64,000 nt of DNA from Ammoniphilus sp. CFH 90114 (GTDB lineage Bacteria > Bacillota > Bacilli > Aneurinibacillales > RAOX-1). Below the pieces are notes generated by a model. It was not told where the DNA came from, did not search any database, and worked only from the letters and a program-made list of their open reading frames with translations. The stretch is from the NCBI RefSeq assembly GCF_004123195.1, contig NZ_SDLI01000003.1, positions 124,001 to 188,000 of the forward strand, written 5' to 3'. The position numbers were made by a program, and so were the translations under genes. Below, piece after piece: positions 26,725 to 35,254 of this stretch. The stretch's first letter is position 1; every line of letters begins with the position of its first letter.

Positions 26725-27513
26725 TTATCCAAGTAAAACTCGGTCGCTTGCTACACCCTTAAATCGTTCAAACTCCTTAAGCAGACTTTCAATGGTGAGA
26801 TCCTTTTTCTCCTCTTCTGGAACATCAAGAATGATTCGACCTTTATCCATCATGATTAATCGATTGCCCAAATCAATTGCTTGCTTCATATTATGAGTAA
26901 CCATCAAAGTGGTTAGCTTTGATTTCTCCACAATTTCCTTCGTTAACTGCGTGATGAGCTCTGCTCTGGCTGGATCTAAGGCAGCTGTATGTTCATCTAG
27001 CAATAATACTTTGGGCTGAGTAAAGGTGGCCATTAAAAGACTTAGCGCTTGCCTTTCTCCCCCTGAGAGAAGTCCAACCTTCGCAGTTAAACGACCCTCG
27101 AGTCCAAGACCTAACGATTTAAGATACTCATAAAACATTTCCTTACGCTTGGCATTGACCCCTTTACTTAACGTACGGCGCTTATTGCGAGAGAAGGCCA
27201 TAGCTAGGTTCTCTTCAATAGTCATGGTTGGAGCCGTTCCTGCCATGGGATCCTGAAACACTCGGCCAATCAAAGGTGCACGTTGATGCTCAGATAAGTC
27301 ATTCACCACGGTATTATCAATCTCTACCGTACCCTCATCTGGAGTTAACACGCCTGAGATCATATTCATCATTGTCGATTTTCCTGCTCCATTACTTCCG
27401 ATGATCGTAACGAAATCCCCTGGCTTTAAAGTCAAGTTAATATCGGCTAAAGCAATCTTTTCATCAACGGTACCCTCGTTAAATATCTTGTTGATAGCTT
27501 TAAGTTTTAGCAT
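26725..27513 (-). CDS. ABC transporter ATP-binding protein, tryptophan/tyrosine-type system
   Basis: ATPase of the three-part importer class that includes streptococcal TrpXYZ (262 aa). Walker A GSNGAGKS is near 38-45, the signature LSGGERQ near 150 and LLLDEHTAALDP with VTHNMKQA. The His after the Walker B glutamate (DEH) is typical of this class. The ATG at 27513 (GAGAGGTGA upstream) is preferred to a GTG three codons earlier and overlaps the permease stop by 14 bp. Confidence 0.9.
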   Translation of the reverse strand: MLKLKAINKIFNEGTVDEKIALADINLTLKPGDFVTIIGSNGAGKSTMMNMISGVLTPDEGTVEIDNTVVNDLSEHQRAPLIGRVFQDPMAGTAPTMTIEENLAMAFSRNKRRTLSKGVNAKRKEMFYEYLKSLGLGLEGRLTAKVGLLSGGERQALSLLMATFTQPKVLLLDEHTAALDPARAELITQLTKEIVEKSKLTTLMVTHNMKQAIDLGNRLIMMDKGRIILDVPEEEKKDLTIESLLKEFERFKGVASDRVLLG

Positions 27514-28432
27514 GATTTTCACCTCTCACGACTGTGCTGGAAGCCTGTTTTTTCTGAGCTTTTTTTCTCTTTTCTTTCCAACTGTCTATTACCTTTGGTG
27601 CAATCAAAGCAGCTATAACAATAAGAGCTGTCATAAGCTTCATATCAGAAGGATTCAAACCAACACGTAATGCTAGAGCCACGATAATGCGGTAAACGAT
27701 GGCTCCACCAATGACCGCAATGGTCGCACGGCGAATGTTCTTATGACCGAAAATTGCTTCCCCTATAATGACAGACGCAAGACCGATAACGATCATCCCA
27801 ATACCCATAGATACGTCTGAGAATCCTTGATATTGGGCCATCAATGCTCCGGACATAGCGACTAATCCGTTTGAAATAGCAAGACCAGCCACTTTGGTGT
27901 TATCCGTATTCGCCGAGAAGCTGCGAATCATCTTTTCATTGTCACCTGTAGCGCGAATGGACAATCCAATCTCAGTATCTAAGAACCAATCGATTACTTT
28001 TTTAACAAGTAAAATTAAGATTGCCATCGTGAGTATGATGGTAAATGGGCTTGAAGCAATCGCCATTACTTGACTAAATAATGTGTCTTCTCCTAGTAAA
28101 CCAATGTTTGCTTTACCCATAATTCTCAAGTTAATTGAATAAAGCGCTATCATTGATAAAATACCGGAAAGAAGGGGATTAATTTTCCCTTTCGTATGTA
28201 AGAGACCTGTTACTGTACCTGCTATACATCCCGCTATAACTGCAGCAAAGGTGGCAAGTAGCGGGTGATAACCCGCTACGATCATGGCTGCTGCCATGGC
28301 GCCCCCTGTGGTAAAACTACCATCTACAGTCAAGTCGGGAAAGTTGAGGATTCTGAAGGTTAGATAAACCCCCAATGCCATCAGCGAGAATATGATACCA
28401 GATTCGAGTGAACCCATTAATGCTGTTGCCAT
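27500..28432 (-). CDS. ABC transporter permease, tryptophan/tyrosine-type system
   Basis: Polytopic permease (310 aa) of the LivH/BPD-2 superfamily subgroup found with TrpX-like receptors. It has about eight hydrophobic segments, with FPDLTVDGSFTTGGAM near residue 33 and ATGDNEKMIRSFSANTD as the cytoplasmic coupling loop. The C-terminus is very basic (KEKRKKAQKKQ), as expected for a cytoplasmic tail. It lies 31 bp after the receptor gene. Confidence 0.9.
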   Translation of the reverse strand: MATALMGSLESGIIFSLMALGVYLTFRILNFPDLTVDGSFTTGGAMAAAMIVAGYHPLLATFAAVIAGCIAGTVTGLLHTKGKINPLLSGILSMIALYSINLRIMGKANIGLLGEDTLFSQVMAIASSPFTIILTMAILILLVKKVIDWFLDTEIGLSIRATGDNEKMIRSFSANTDNTKVAGLAISNGLVAMSGALMAQYQGFSDVSMGIGMIVIGLASVIIGEAIFGHKNIRRATIAVIGGAIVYRIIVALALRVGLNPSDMKLMTALIVIAALIAPKVIDSWKEKRKKAQKKQASSTVVRGENHAKT

Positions 28433-28463
28433 ACCTGCACTTCCCTTCTTGTTTTATTCCTTT

Positions 28464-29507
28464 TTATTCAACCATTACTGCCTTGCTTGTCATTGCTTCA
28501 GTCAAGGTCACACCTTGAGCTTCAGCTGCCTTCTTGTTAATGACCAAGTTCAATTCTTCTGGGAAGCCAACTGGAATATCAGCAGGCTTCTTGCTGCCAT
28601 CTAATACTTCCATAGCCATTTTTGCAGTGGTGTATCCTAAGTCATAATACTCGAAACCAAATCCTGCAAATCCTCCACGTTTAACGGAATCCATTTCTCC
28701 AACAAACATAGGGATCTTGTTTTGGTTTGCCACTTGTGTAACGGATTCAAGAGCGGAAACGGCTGTGTTGTCTTTAGGTACATAAATAACATCCACGCGT
28801 CCTACTAGAGACTCTACTGCCTGCTTTACTTCAGAACTATTTGAGGCTGTTGCTTCAACTGCTGTTAATCCTTGTTCTTGCATTACTTTCTTTGCATTTT
28901 CTACGTTTACAACAGAGTTCTGTTCACCAGAGTTATAGATAACCCCTACATTCTTTGCATCAGGGAAGAACTCTTTAATTGTCTTGACTGTATTAGGAAT
29001 CGCCTCTGGATGCGTATCAGAAGTTCCTGTTACATTCTTTCCAGGCTGCTCTAGAGAACCTACAAGCTTAGCTCCAAGCGGATCTGTAATCGCTGTAAAG
29101 AAAATAGGAATATCAGATGTGGCTTGAGCCGCAGCCTGAGCGCTTGGTGTAGCAATGGCTAGAATCAAATCTACTTTATCCGCAGCAAATTTTTGTGCAA
29201 TGGTTGTATTGTTATTCATATCCCCTTGAGCGATCTGAATATCAACCTTTAAGTTTTCCCCTTCTACATAACCACCATCTTTAAGACCAGCTAGGAAACC
29301 TTCTCTCGCCGCATCCAAGGATGGATGTTCTACGATCTGGGTTATTCCAATCTTCACGGTCTTCTTTTCAGCATTTCCCGCTGCTGGGGCAGCTGTCGAT
29401 TCGGCTGGCTTAGCTGGTTCAGCTGGTTGAGTCGTAGAAGACGAACCTCCACAAGCTGTCATCAACATCATTAAGCTGCATACGATTGGTACAAAGATTT
29501 TTCTCAA
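28464..29507 (-). CDS. ABC transporter substrate-binding lipoprotein, TrpX-like
   Basis: Solute receptor of the ABC_sub_bind (TrpX) family (347 aa). The signal peptide begins LRKIFVPIVC and ends at lipobox LMTAC, then an Ala/Pro/Glu linker and mature KIGITQIVEHPSLDAAREGF. KSNDNTAVS-like text (PKDNTAVSALESV) and IPMFVGEMDSVKRGG are family features. The start is TTG at 29507 with AAAGGGGG eight bases upstream; the longer open frame to 29555 would spoil the signal peptide. Promoter at 29629-29656. The ligand is probably an aromatic amino acid or oxo-acid (inference). Confidence 0.9.
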   Translation of the reverse strand: MRKIFVPIVCSLMMLMTACGGSSSTTQPAEPAKPAESTAAPAAGNAEKKTVKIGITQIVEHPSLDAAREGFLAGLKDGGYVEGENLKVDIQIAQGDMNNNTTIAQKFAADKVDLILAIATPSAQAAAQATSDIPIFFTAITDPLGAKLVGSLEQPGKNVTGTSDTHPEAIPNTVKTIKEFFPDAKNVGVIYNSGEQNSVVNVENAKKVMQEQGLTAVEATASNSSEVKQAVESLVGRVDVIYVPKDNTAVSALESVTQVANQNKIPMFVGEMDSVKRGGFAGFGFEYYDLGYTTAKMAMEVLDGSKKPADIPVGFPEELNLVINKKAAEAQGVTLTEAMTSKAVMVE

Positions 29508-29628
29508 ATTACTGGCCCCCTTTAGTGTAGTGATGTATACGCTTCCAAAACCCACATTTGTCTGGGCTTGGAATTAGCCGTTACGAAGCACTCATAATAT
29601 GACGCAAAAATAACGGACTCTATTTTTT

Positions 29629-29656
29629 AGTATAATTGCAATTTTGCTTAGGTCAA
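29629..29656 (-). promoter_or_regulatory. Promoter of the TrpX-like transporter / dehydrogenase operon
   Basis: Leftward TTGACC (29651-29656), a 16-bp spacer and TATACT (29629-29634). About 120 bp of leader follow before the TTG start. No known riboswitch or T-box element was recognised in it. Confidence 0.65.
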
Positions 29657-29700
29657 GACAATAGTATATAATTCATTAATTTAGAATTTTTTATTATATT

Positions 29701-29729
29701 GGAGTGTCTTCAATCCTTGAAGACACTCC
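29701..29729 (-). terminator. Strong hairpin after homogentisate dioxygenase gene
   Basis: GGAGTGTCTTCAA and its perfect complement form a 13-bp stem with a 3-base loop just past the hmgA stop. The U-run is better in the plus direction (TCCTTTTT) than leftwards (AATATAATA), yet the only gene ending here is leftward. It may act through stem strength or protect the 3' end. Confidence 0.65.
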
Positions 29730-29735
29730 TCCTTT

Positions 29736-30896
29736 TTATTTGCTTTCCAACCAACTGTACATATATGGCTGATCCTCATAGGTCTGGGCTTTCTTTACCA
29801 CTTTGAGAGGGCGGAAGGTATCAATCATGACAGCCAGCTCAAGTGTTTCCTTCTTTCCAATACTCGCCTCAATTTTACCTGGATGAGGTCCGTGAGGAAT
29901 GCCAAGCGGGTGGAGCGTAATGGATGCTTCTTCTATTCCCTTTCTGCTCATGAAGTTTCCTTTAACATAATAAAGCACTTCATCACTATCCACGTTGCTA
30001 TGGTAATAAGGGGCTGGAATGGCTTCAGGATGATAATCGTATAACCTTGGAACAAATGAGCAAATGACAAAGTTATTCCCTTCAAACGTCTGATGGATTG
30101 GAGGAGGCAGATGAATACGGCCTGTAATAGGCTCGAAATCTTCCACATTAAAGATCCAAGGGAAAAGATAGCCGTCCCACCCCACTACATCTAATGGATG
30201 ATGAGTCATGACGTGACGGTGAATCAGCCCACGAGACTTGGTTCTAACTTCAAACTCCCCGGTTTCCGAATGAGTAACGAGCTCTTCAGGGACGCGTATA
30301 TCTCTTTCACAGAAAGGACTATGCTCAAGCAACTGGCCGTGAGCATTCCGATAACGCTTAGGCGTACTAATCCAGCTGTTGGTTTCCACAACTAGAAATT
30401 TAGATTCTCCACTATCCGGTAAGAAACGATGAATGGTCCCTATAGGCATGACAATATAATCACCTGGTCGGTAAGATAGGGTCCCAAACATGGTCTCTAC
30501 CTTGCCAGTTCCTTTATGGACAAACAATAATTCATCCCCATCACCATTGCGGTAGAAATAATCCATCGCTTTCGTTGGATTGACAATACCAATCAACAAG
30601 TCCTCATTACCTAACACATACTCTCTTCCGCTTACCGCATCTCCAACTTCATGATGCATAGCGGTCCGGAAATGCCGATGAGTAAGTGCACCCTGCTCTT
30701 CATACTGAGGCATATAAGACCCTATTAATTCTGCTTTTGACACGGAAGTAGGCATATGGTGATGATAGAGAATGGATTGAATACCGGAAAAACCCTTGGT
30801 ACCCATCACTTGCTCTCTGTATAAAGAGCCATCTTCCTTTCTAAATGTAACGTGCCGCTTCTTGGGAATCTCCCCCATCTGTTTATAAAAAGGCAT
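29736..30896 (-). CDS. hmgA: Homogentisate 1,2-dioxygenase
   Basis: Fe(II) ring-cleaving enzyme that converts homogentisate to maleylacetoacetate (386 aa). This is the shorter Gram-positive type. It is a cupin, with His-rich clusters visible: YHHHMPT near 42, IGTIHRFLP near 157 and the C-terminal HPLGIPHGPHPG metal/substrate region near 333. ATG start with GGGAGGGG. It is the last of five genes from 34725 for tyrosine breakdown. Confidence 0.92.
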   Translation of the reverse strand: MPFYKQMGEIPKKRHVTFRKEDGSLYREQVMGTKGFSGIQSILYHHHMPTSVSKAELIGSYMPQYEEQGALTHRHFRTAMHHEVGDAVSGREYVLGNEDLLIGIVNPTKAMDYFYRNGDGDELLFVHKGTGKVETMFGTLSYRPGDYIVMPIGTIHRFLPDSGESKFLVVETNSWISTPKRYRNAHGQLLEHSPFCERDIRVPEELVTHSETGEFEVRTKSRGLIHRHVMTHHPLDVVGWDGYLFPWIFNVEDFEPITGRIHLPPPIHQTFEGNNFVICSFVPRLYDYHPEAIPAPYYHSNVDSDEVLYYVKGNFMSRKGIEEASITLHPLGIPHGPHPGKIEASIGKKETLELAVMIDTFRPLKVVKKAQTYEDQPYMYSWLESK

Positions 30897-30910
30897 AGCT
30901 AGCCCCTCCC

Positions 30911-31831
30911 CTAATCCTTCACTTCAGTTCGCAATGTTCCTAGCCCCGTAATTTCAAGCTCTACCACATCCCCTGGCTCAAGCCAACGATGCACTTCTGT
31001 CCCTATTTCAAGAATACAACCGGTTCCTACTGTCCCTGATCCAATAATATCTCCTGGATATAGGGTAGCATCTTCAGACGCCCTCTCAATCATCTGGCCG
31101 AAAGTATAGTAAATATCTTTAAAGTTACCTTCTGACAGCAGCTTCCCATTCACTTTCGCAGTCATCGAGAGATCATATCGATCTCCAACTCGATAAACTT
31201 CGAGTTCATCCTTCGTGACTAAATAAGGCCCAATAGAAGTCGCAAAATCCTTGCCCTTTGCAGGCCCAAGCCCAACCGCTACCTCTTGTCTTTGTAGATC
31301 TCGGGCACTCCAATCATTAAGGATGGTAAACCCAAATATATAAGAATCCGCCTCTTCTGCCTTGATATTTCGTCCTTTTTTACCAATGATACAAGCTATT
31401 TCCAACTCATAATCTAACCAGTTGGTTTTCCTTGGTCGATGAACCGGATCATTCGGACCAATAATGGCATGATGATTTGTAAAATAGAAAACAGGGATCT
31501 GATACCACTCAGGCACTACGGACAACCCTCTTCTTTCCCTTGCCGTCTTTACATGCTGTTCGAACGCATAAAAATCTCGAACACTTGGAGGATTAGGAAT
31601 CGGCGCACAAAGCGTAATTTCACCAAGCGGATAGCTAACTGCCTCTTTTGCTAGAGTGGAATCATTTAGTTGTTTTAGTAAGGGAAGATGAGTCTCCTGC
31701 TCTTTTAACAAGTCGAGCATGTTTGCAGGAATCTTTCCAGAGCTTGCTTTTTCTACATCCATAATGGAATTATCCATTACCAAGCCAACTCTCTTCTCAC
31801 CTTCTGGATTGATAAATGTCACTAATCTCAT
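30911..31831 (-). CDS. Fumarylacetoacetate hydrolase family protein
   Basis: FAH-fold C-C bond hydrolase (306 aa), expected to split fumarylacetoacetate (or maleylacetoacetate directly) into fumarate and acetoacetate. It shows DYELEIACIIGKKGRNI with metal-binding Glu residues near 135-140, FTILNDWSARDLQRQE near 170 and GDIIGSGTVGTGC near 260. The ATG at 31831 with AGGGGG upstream is preferred to a longer frame. It lies between the flavin reductase and hmgA genes. Many FAH relatives act on other substrates, so context carries the call. Confidence 0.86.
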   Translation of the reverse strand: MRLVTFINPEGEKRVGLVMDNSIMDVEKASSGKIPANMLDLLKEQETHLPLLKQLNDSTLAKEAVSYPLGEITLCAPIPNPPSVRDFYAFEQHVKTARERRGLSVVPEWYQIPVFYFTNHHAIIGPNDPVHRPRKTNWLDYELEIACIIGKKGRNIKAEEADSYIFGFTILNDWSARDLQRQEVAVGLGPAKGKDFATSIGPYLVTKDELEVYRVGDRYDLSMTAKVNGKLLSEGNFKDIYYTFGQMIERASEDATLYPGDIIGSGTVGTGCILEIGTEVHRWLEPGDVVELEITGLGTLRTEVKD

Positions 31832-31861
31832 CTGTTTATCCCCCTGCACGTCAACCCTTTC

Positions 31862-32488
31862 TTAGGGTTTCATCGCTGCTGTCTTTCTCTCCAGCACGAA
31901 GGTATCTGCAGCAGCCCGAGTATAAGACTGTCCTGCCAGACGACCAATCGGTTGAAGCATCTCGGTATCAATTTTTCCATCCTTATATAGTTCATCACGA
32001 ATATGAACAGCAACCACTTGCCCGATGACTAAGCTACCTGCACCTGGTTGATCACCAAAGTCAAGAATTTCACGGAGTACACACTCCAACTGGACATCAC
32101 TTTCTTCTACTCGAGGAGGCAAAACAATCTGGCTGGATGCTTTGGTCAATTTCACCTGCTCAAACTCATCAATTTCAGAAGAATAATCAATGGCACAATC
32201 ATTCATCTGGCTGACGATTTTTTCACCAACGATATTGATTACAAACTCTTTTGTAGCTTCAATATTCTTAAGGGTATCTTTTTTCTCGCCATCCGTTCCC
32301 CTGCGCATTGGGGCAAAACAAACGAGGAAAGGATCCGCACATATTCCCGTAAAAAAGCTGAAGGGGGCCAGGTTAGCTAGGCCCTCTTTATCTATTGTAG
32401 AAACAAAGGCGATCGGCCGAGGAAGGATGGAACCAATTAATAATTTATAGGCATCCTTCCAGGCTAATGTACTTGGCTCAACGATCAT
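31862..32488 (-). CDS. Flavin reductase-like domain protein
   Basis: FMN-binding split-barrel protein (208 aa) of the flavin reductase/DIM6 family. The core ILPRPIAFVSTIDKEGLANLAPFSFF and CFAPMRRGTDGEKKDTLKNI segments match. Such proteins reduce flavin for two-component monooxygenases or act as FMN-dependent esterase-like enzymes; no partner monooxygenase is in this operon. It overlaps the aminotransferase stop by 4 bp. It may feed electrons elsewhere, for example to the reductase-less PaaABCD system (speculation). Confidence 0.85.
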   Translation of the reverse strand: MIVEPSTLAWKDAYKLLIGSILPRPIAFVSTIDKEGLANLAPFSFFTGICADPFLVCFAPMRRGTDGEKKDTLKNIEATKEFVINIVGEKIVSQMNDCAIDYSSEIDEFEQVKLTKASSQIVLPPRVEESDVQLECVLREILDFGDQPGAGSLVIGQVVAVHIRDELYKDGKIDTEMLQPIGRLAGQSYTRAAADTFVLERKTAAMKP

Positions 32489-33594
32489 TGGGATGTCACC
32501 ATCGCTTCCTTAAATGCCTGAATAAAAGCTTGATTCTCCTCTGGAGTTCCGACAGATACCCTAATGGTTTGCGGGTAGCCTAGCAGGCCTCCAGAACGAA
32601 CGATGATTCCTTGCTTTAGAAGAGCTTGGAATACCTCGTCCCCTGAACGATCGAGTTGGATCATAATGAAATTTCCTTGCGATGGAAACGAAGAATACCC
32701 CAATCTAGCGACTTCCTCTGCTAAATACGTTCTTCCTTCCGCATTCTTTTGTTTACAATCCTCTACAAATCCTGCATCATCTAGCGATGCGCAAGCGGCA
32801 GCTTGAGCAATCCGATTCGTATTGAATGGTTCTTTGACCTTCATGAGTTCTTTCACAATAGAAGGATGCATCATACCATAGCCTACTCTTAAAGCTGCCA
32901 ACCCATAAATCTTAGAAAAAGTTCGCAAGATAATTAAATTGGGATGATCCTCAAGCATGGGCAAAGTCTGCAGATAGTCTTCATCCGTTACGTACTCGTA
33001 ATAAGCTTCATCCACCACCAACAGGATATGCGGAGGAACCTTCTCTATGAATTCGGATAAGGCAACTCGTCCTACAATCGTTCCTGTTGGGTTATTCGGG
33101 TTACATACAAAAATCATTCTTGTCTGATCGTTTATAGCCTCTAGCATGCCTGAAAGATCATGGACACCATCTACTAAAGGAACGGTAACCACCTTGCCGC
33201 CTTCAATTTGGATATTTGTTTCATAGCGAGGGAAAGTCACGTCCGCCATAATCACTTCGTCTTCAGGACGAATATACGCACGACTTAATAAACGAATTAA
33301 CTCATCAGATCCATTCCCTACGATGACTGATTCTTTTGCTACGCCTAGGTGAAGAGCAATTTTTTCTGCAAGGACTGGTGCAGTCCCCTCAGGATAAGAA
33401 TTTGTTGTGTTCACTTCGCGTATCATAGCATCTCTGGCCAAATCAGAAAACCCGAAAGGGTTTTCATTAGAGGCCAACTTATAAATTTTTTCGAGACCAA
33501 GTTCTCTCTTTACTTCTTCAATTGGTTTTCCTGGGACATAGACACCTAGAGATTCAATCTCTTTCCTTGTTGGAATCTTATCTAATAGATTCAT
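32485..33594 (-). CDS. HisC-like aromatic aminotransferase
   Basis: Fold-type I PLP aminotransferase of the histidinol-phosphate family (369 aa). LASNENPFG is at about 41-49, NPNNPTG near 163, VDEAYYEY near 193 and the PLP lysine in TFSKIYGLAALRVGYG near 230. HisC relatives outside his operons commonly transaminate tyrosine and phenylalanine. Lying directly after the HPPD gene, it would supply 4-hydroxyphenylpyruvate (and phenylpyruvate). Histidine synthesis is the alternative but no his gene is near. Confidence 0.86.
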   Translation of the reverse strand: MNLLDKIPTRKEIESLGVYVPGKPIEEVKRELGLEKIYKLASNENPFGFSDLARDAMIREVNTTNSYPEGTAPVLAEKIALHLGVAKESVIVGNGSDELIRLLSRAYIRPEDEVIMADVTFPRYETNIQIEGGKVVTVPLVDGVHDLSGMLEAINDQTRMIFVCNPNNPTGTIVGRVALSEFIEKVPPHILLVVDEAYYEYVTDEDYLQTLPMLEDHPNLIILRTFSKIYGLAALRVGYGMMHPSIVKELMKVKEPFNTNRIAQAAACASLDDAGFVEDCKQKNAEGRTYLAEEVARLGYSSFPSQGNFIMIQLDRSGDEVFQALLKQGIIVRSGGLLGYPQTIRVSVGTPEENQAFIQAFKEAMVTSQ

Positions 33595-33612
33595 TTTTGC
33601 TCTTCCTCCAGA

Positions 33613-34725
33613 CTATAGATTCCCTCTGCGTTCTTGTTCACGTTCAATAGACTCAAAAAGAGCTTTGAAGTTACCTTCTCCGAAACCTCTTGCCCCTTTA
33701 CGCTGGATAATCTCAATAAACAAGGTAGGTCGGTCTACAATGGGTTTTGTAAAGATTTGTAATAAATACCCTTCATCATCACGGTCAACTAAGATTTTCA
33801 ATTCACGTAGTCTTTCTACATCTTCGTCAATTTTACCTACGCGCTCATTCAACATATCATAGTAGCTATCTGGAGTTTCAAGGAATTCTACTCCGTTAGC
33901 ACGCAAGGAAGTTACGGTTTTAATAATATCGTTCGTAAGCAAGGCTAAATGCTGTACCCCAGCTCCGTTATAGTACTCCAGATATTCTTGAATCTGGGAC
34001 TTTCTCTTTCCTTCTGCTGGTTCATTAATAGGGAATTTAATTCTAGCTCCATTGGTCATTACCTTGGACATTAAAGCGGAGTATTCTGTGCTAATATCTT
34101 CGTCATCGAAGTGAATCATCGCTTTGAAACCCATTACCTTTTCGTAATAAGAAACCCACTCTTCCATTTTCTCAACGTTTCCTACAACATGGTCGATACC
34201 AATTAAACCGGTTGAAAGATAAGGAGTGTTTGATTCGAACGCTTGATAGCCTGGCATAAAAGAACCTTTATAGTCTTTTCGTTCAATGAGAGTATGAATG
34301 GTATCTCCGTAGGTACCGATTACAGCTTTCTTTATCGAGCCATGCTCATCGGTTAATGTATGCGGTTCCATAATAGCAATAGCACCACGAGAAATTGCTT
34401 CCTTGTAAGCCTTCTCAACATCATCTACGCGAAGAGCAACGTCCTTTACACCATCTCCATGCTTGAGCACAAATTGCGCAACGGGATGCTCAGAGTTTAG
34501 CGTCCCACTGATCACAAAACGAATCCTATTTTGCTCAAGGACATAAGAAACTTTGCTCCGTTCACCTGTCTCTAATCCAGAGTAAGCCATTGGCTTAAAT
34601 CCAAAAGCTGTAGCATAATAATGAGCCGTTTGCTTGGCATTACCAACATACATCTCTACATAGTCGACATCATGAACTGGGAAAAAATCTTGGTTATTTT
34701 GTTGCATTAGACCTTGTTCTTGCAT
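33613..34725 (-). CDS. hppD: 4-Hydroxyphenylpyruvate dioxygenase
   Basis: Fe(II)-dependent enzyme making homogentisate from 4-hydroxyphenylpyruvate (370 aa). It has two vicinal-oxygen-chelate halves: the N-terminal part from HDVDYVEMYVGNAKQTAHYY, and the catalytic half with IDHVVGNVEKMEEWVSYY (first His), GVQHLALLTNDI (second His) and LFIEIIQRKGARGFGEGNFKALFE (Glu ligand and C-terminal gate helix). ATG with AGGAGG. It is first in the homogentisate operon. Confidence 0.95.
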   Translation of the reverse strand: MQEQGLMQQNNQDFFPVHDVDYVEMYVGNAKQTAHYYATAFGFKPMAYSGLETGERSKVSYVLEQNRIRFVISGTLNSEHPVAQFVLKHGDGVKDVALRVDDVEKAYKEAISRGAIAIMEPHTLTDEHGSIKKAVIGTYGDTIHTLIERKDYKGSFMPGYQAFESNTPYLSTGLIGIDHVVGNVEKMEEWVSYYEKVMGFKAMIHFDDEDISTEYSALMSKVMTNGARIKFPINEPAEGKRKSQIQEYLEYYNGAGVQHLALLTNDIIKTVTSLRANGVEFLETPDSYYDMLNERVGKIDEDVERLRELKILVDRDDEGYLLQIFTKPIVDRPTLFIEIIQRKGARGFGEGNFKALFESIEREQERRGNL

Positions 34726-34759
34726 ATATAAAACCTCCTAAAAGTTATATTTGTAAATT

Positions 34760-34808
34760 ACTAATTGAAATTACCATTAGTATAGTTTAAATAATATAAA
34801 TTGAGCAA
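34760..34808 (-). promoter_or_regulatory. hppD promoter with inverted repeat operator candidate
   Basis: Leftward TTGCTC (34803-34808), an 18-bp spacer and TATACT (34779-34784). Immediately after the -10 is the inverted repeat ACTAAT...ATTAGT (34760-34765/34776-34781), well placed for a repressor. It does not match the paa 18-mer, so this operon seems separately controlled. Confidence 0.6.
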
Positions 34809-34984
34809 ATATATACATTAAAGGGGCTTTGCGCATATGTAATAACGCTTTAACTTATTGAAGATGCATTTACTAGCTGTTTAATTTGTTGATAAACAAA
34901 GTATTTGAGAGTTGTAAAATTTTTTCTATCGTTTCTAATATGATAGGAAAAGATAATGATCTACCGAATTCGTTGAATTGGACA

Positions 34985-35018
34985 AAAAAAACCCACTAAC
35001 CTCTCGTTAGCGGGCAAT
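34985..35018 (-). terminator. Terminator ending the 35.0-35.1 kb structured segment
   Basis: CCCGCTAAC and GGTTAGTGGG make a 9-bp stem (one G-U) with loop GAGA, then eight U's leftwards. No protein gene ends here, so it marks the 3' end of an RNA transcribed from the right. Confidence 0.85.
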
Positions 35019-35104
35019 TATAAGGGGAGAACAAGAAAACCTGGAAGCTATAAGCTGCAAGTTTCCTCTTCCTGTCCAAACTTTTTTCAGACAGGGTCAA
35101 GAAA
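35019..35104 (-). ncRNA. Candidate structured small RNA or 3' leader segment
   Basis: Between two leftward terminators lies ~85 bp with further pairing: CCTGTC with GACAGG around an A-rich loop, and GAAACTTG with a complementary CAGGTTTTC arm around AGCT-tat-AGCT. No ORF with a ribosome site fits. TTGACC at its right end could be a -35 but no good -10 was found. A processed 3'-UTR RNA is equally possible. The rest of the 34726-35158 gap holds only the hppD promoter. Confidence 0.35.
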
Positions 35105-35138
35105 AAGGAGATTTGTATTATGATCTCCTTTTTCCTCC
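35104..35138 (-). terminator. Bidirectional terminator after the 31-aa ORF
   Basis: GGAGAT and ATCTCC arms flank an 8-base loop, with A-run/T-run on both sides (AAAAA before, TTTTT after). It follows the small ORF stop by about 20 bp. Confidence 0.8.
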
Positions 35139-35158
35139 TATTTTATACTTCGATTCTA

Positions 35159-35254
35159 TTACAATTGTCTTTCTAGCCATACGAAATAAGAAAATAAACT
35201 GATAAGAAATGTAAAGATTATGGTTAATATAAGAATTACTCTTTTTTGTTCCAT
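35159..35254 (-). CDS. Putative 31-aa membrane peptide
   Basis: A short ORF encodes MEQKRVILILTIIFTFLISL then FSYFVWLERQL: a charged N-terminus, one ~20-residue hydrophobic helix and a short charged tail, as in real single-pass small proteins. It starts 37 bp after the stop of the 107-aa gene. Its GGAGG (35282-35286) lies far from the ATG, but an ACTAGT/ACTAGT hairpin (35263-35280) between them would bring it to about ten bases. A terminator follows. Function unknown. Confidence 0.5.
   Translation of the reverse strand: MEQKRVILILTIIFTFLISLFSYFVWLERQL

Noticed and set aside
29557-29700. T-box or riboswitch leader before the TrpX-like operon
   Set aside because: No T-box sequence, specifier loop or antiterminator/terminator pair was found in the ~120-bp leader.
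31862-32488. Flavin reductase as the small component of a 4-hydroxyphenylacetate monooxygenase
   Set aside because: No large flavin monooxygenase component is present in the operon or window.
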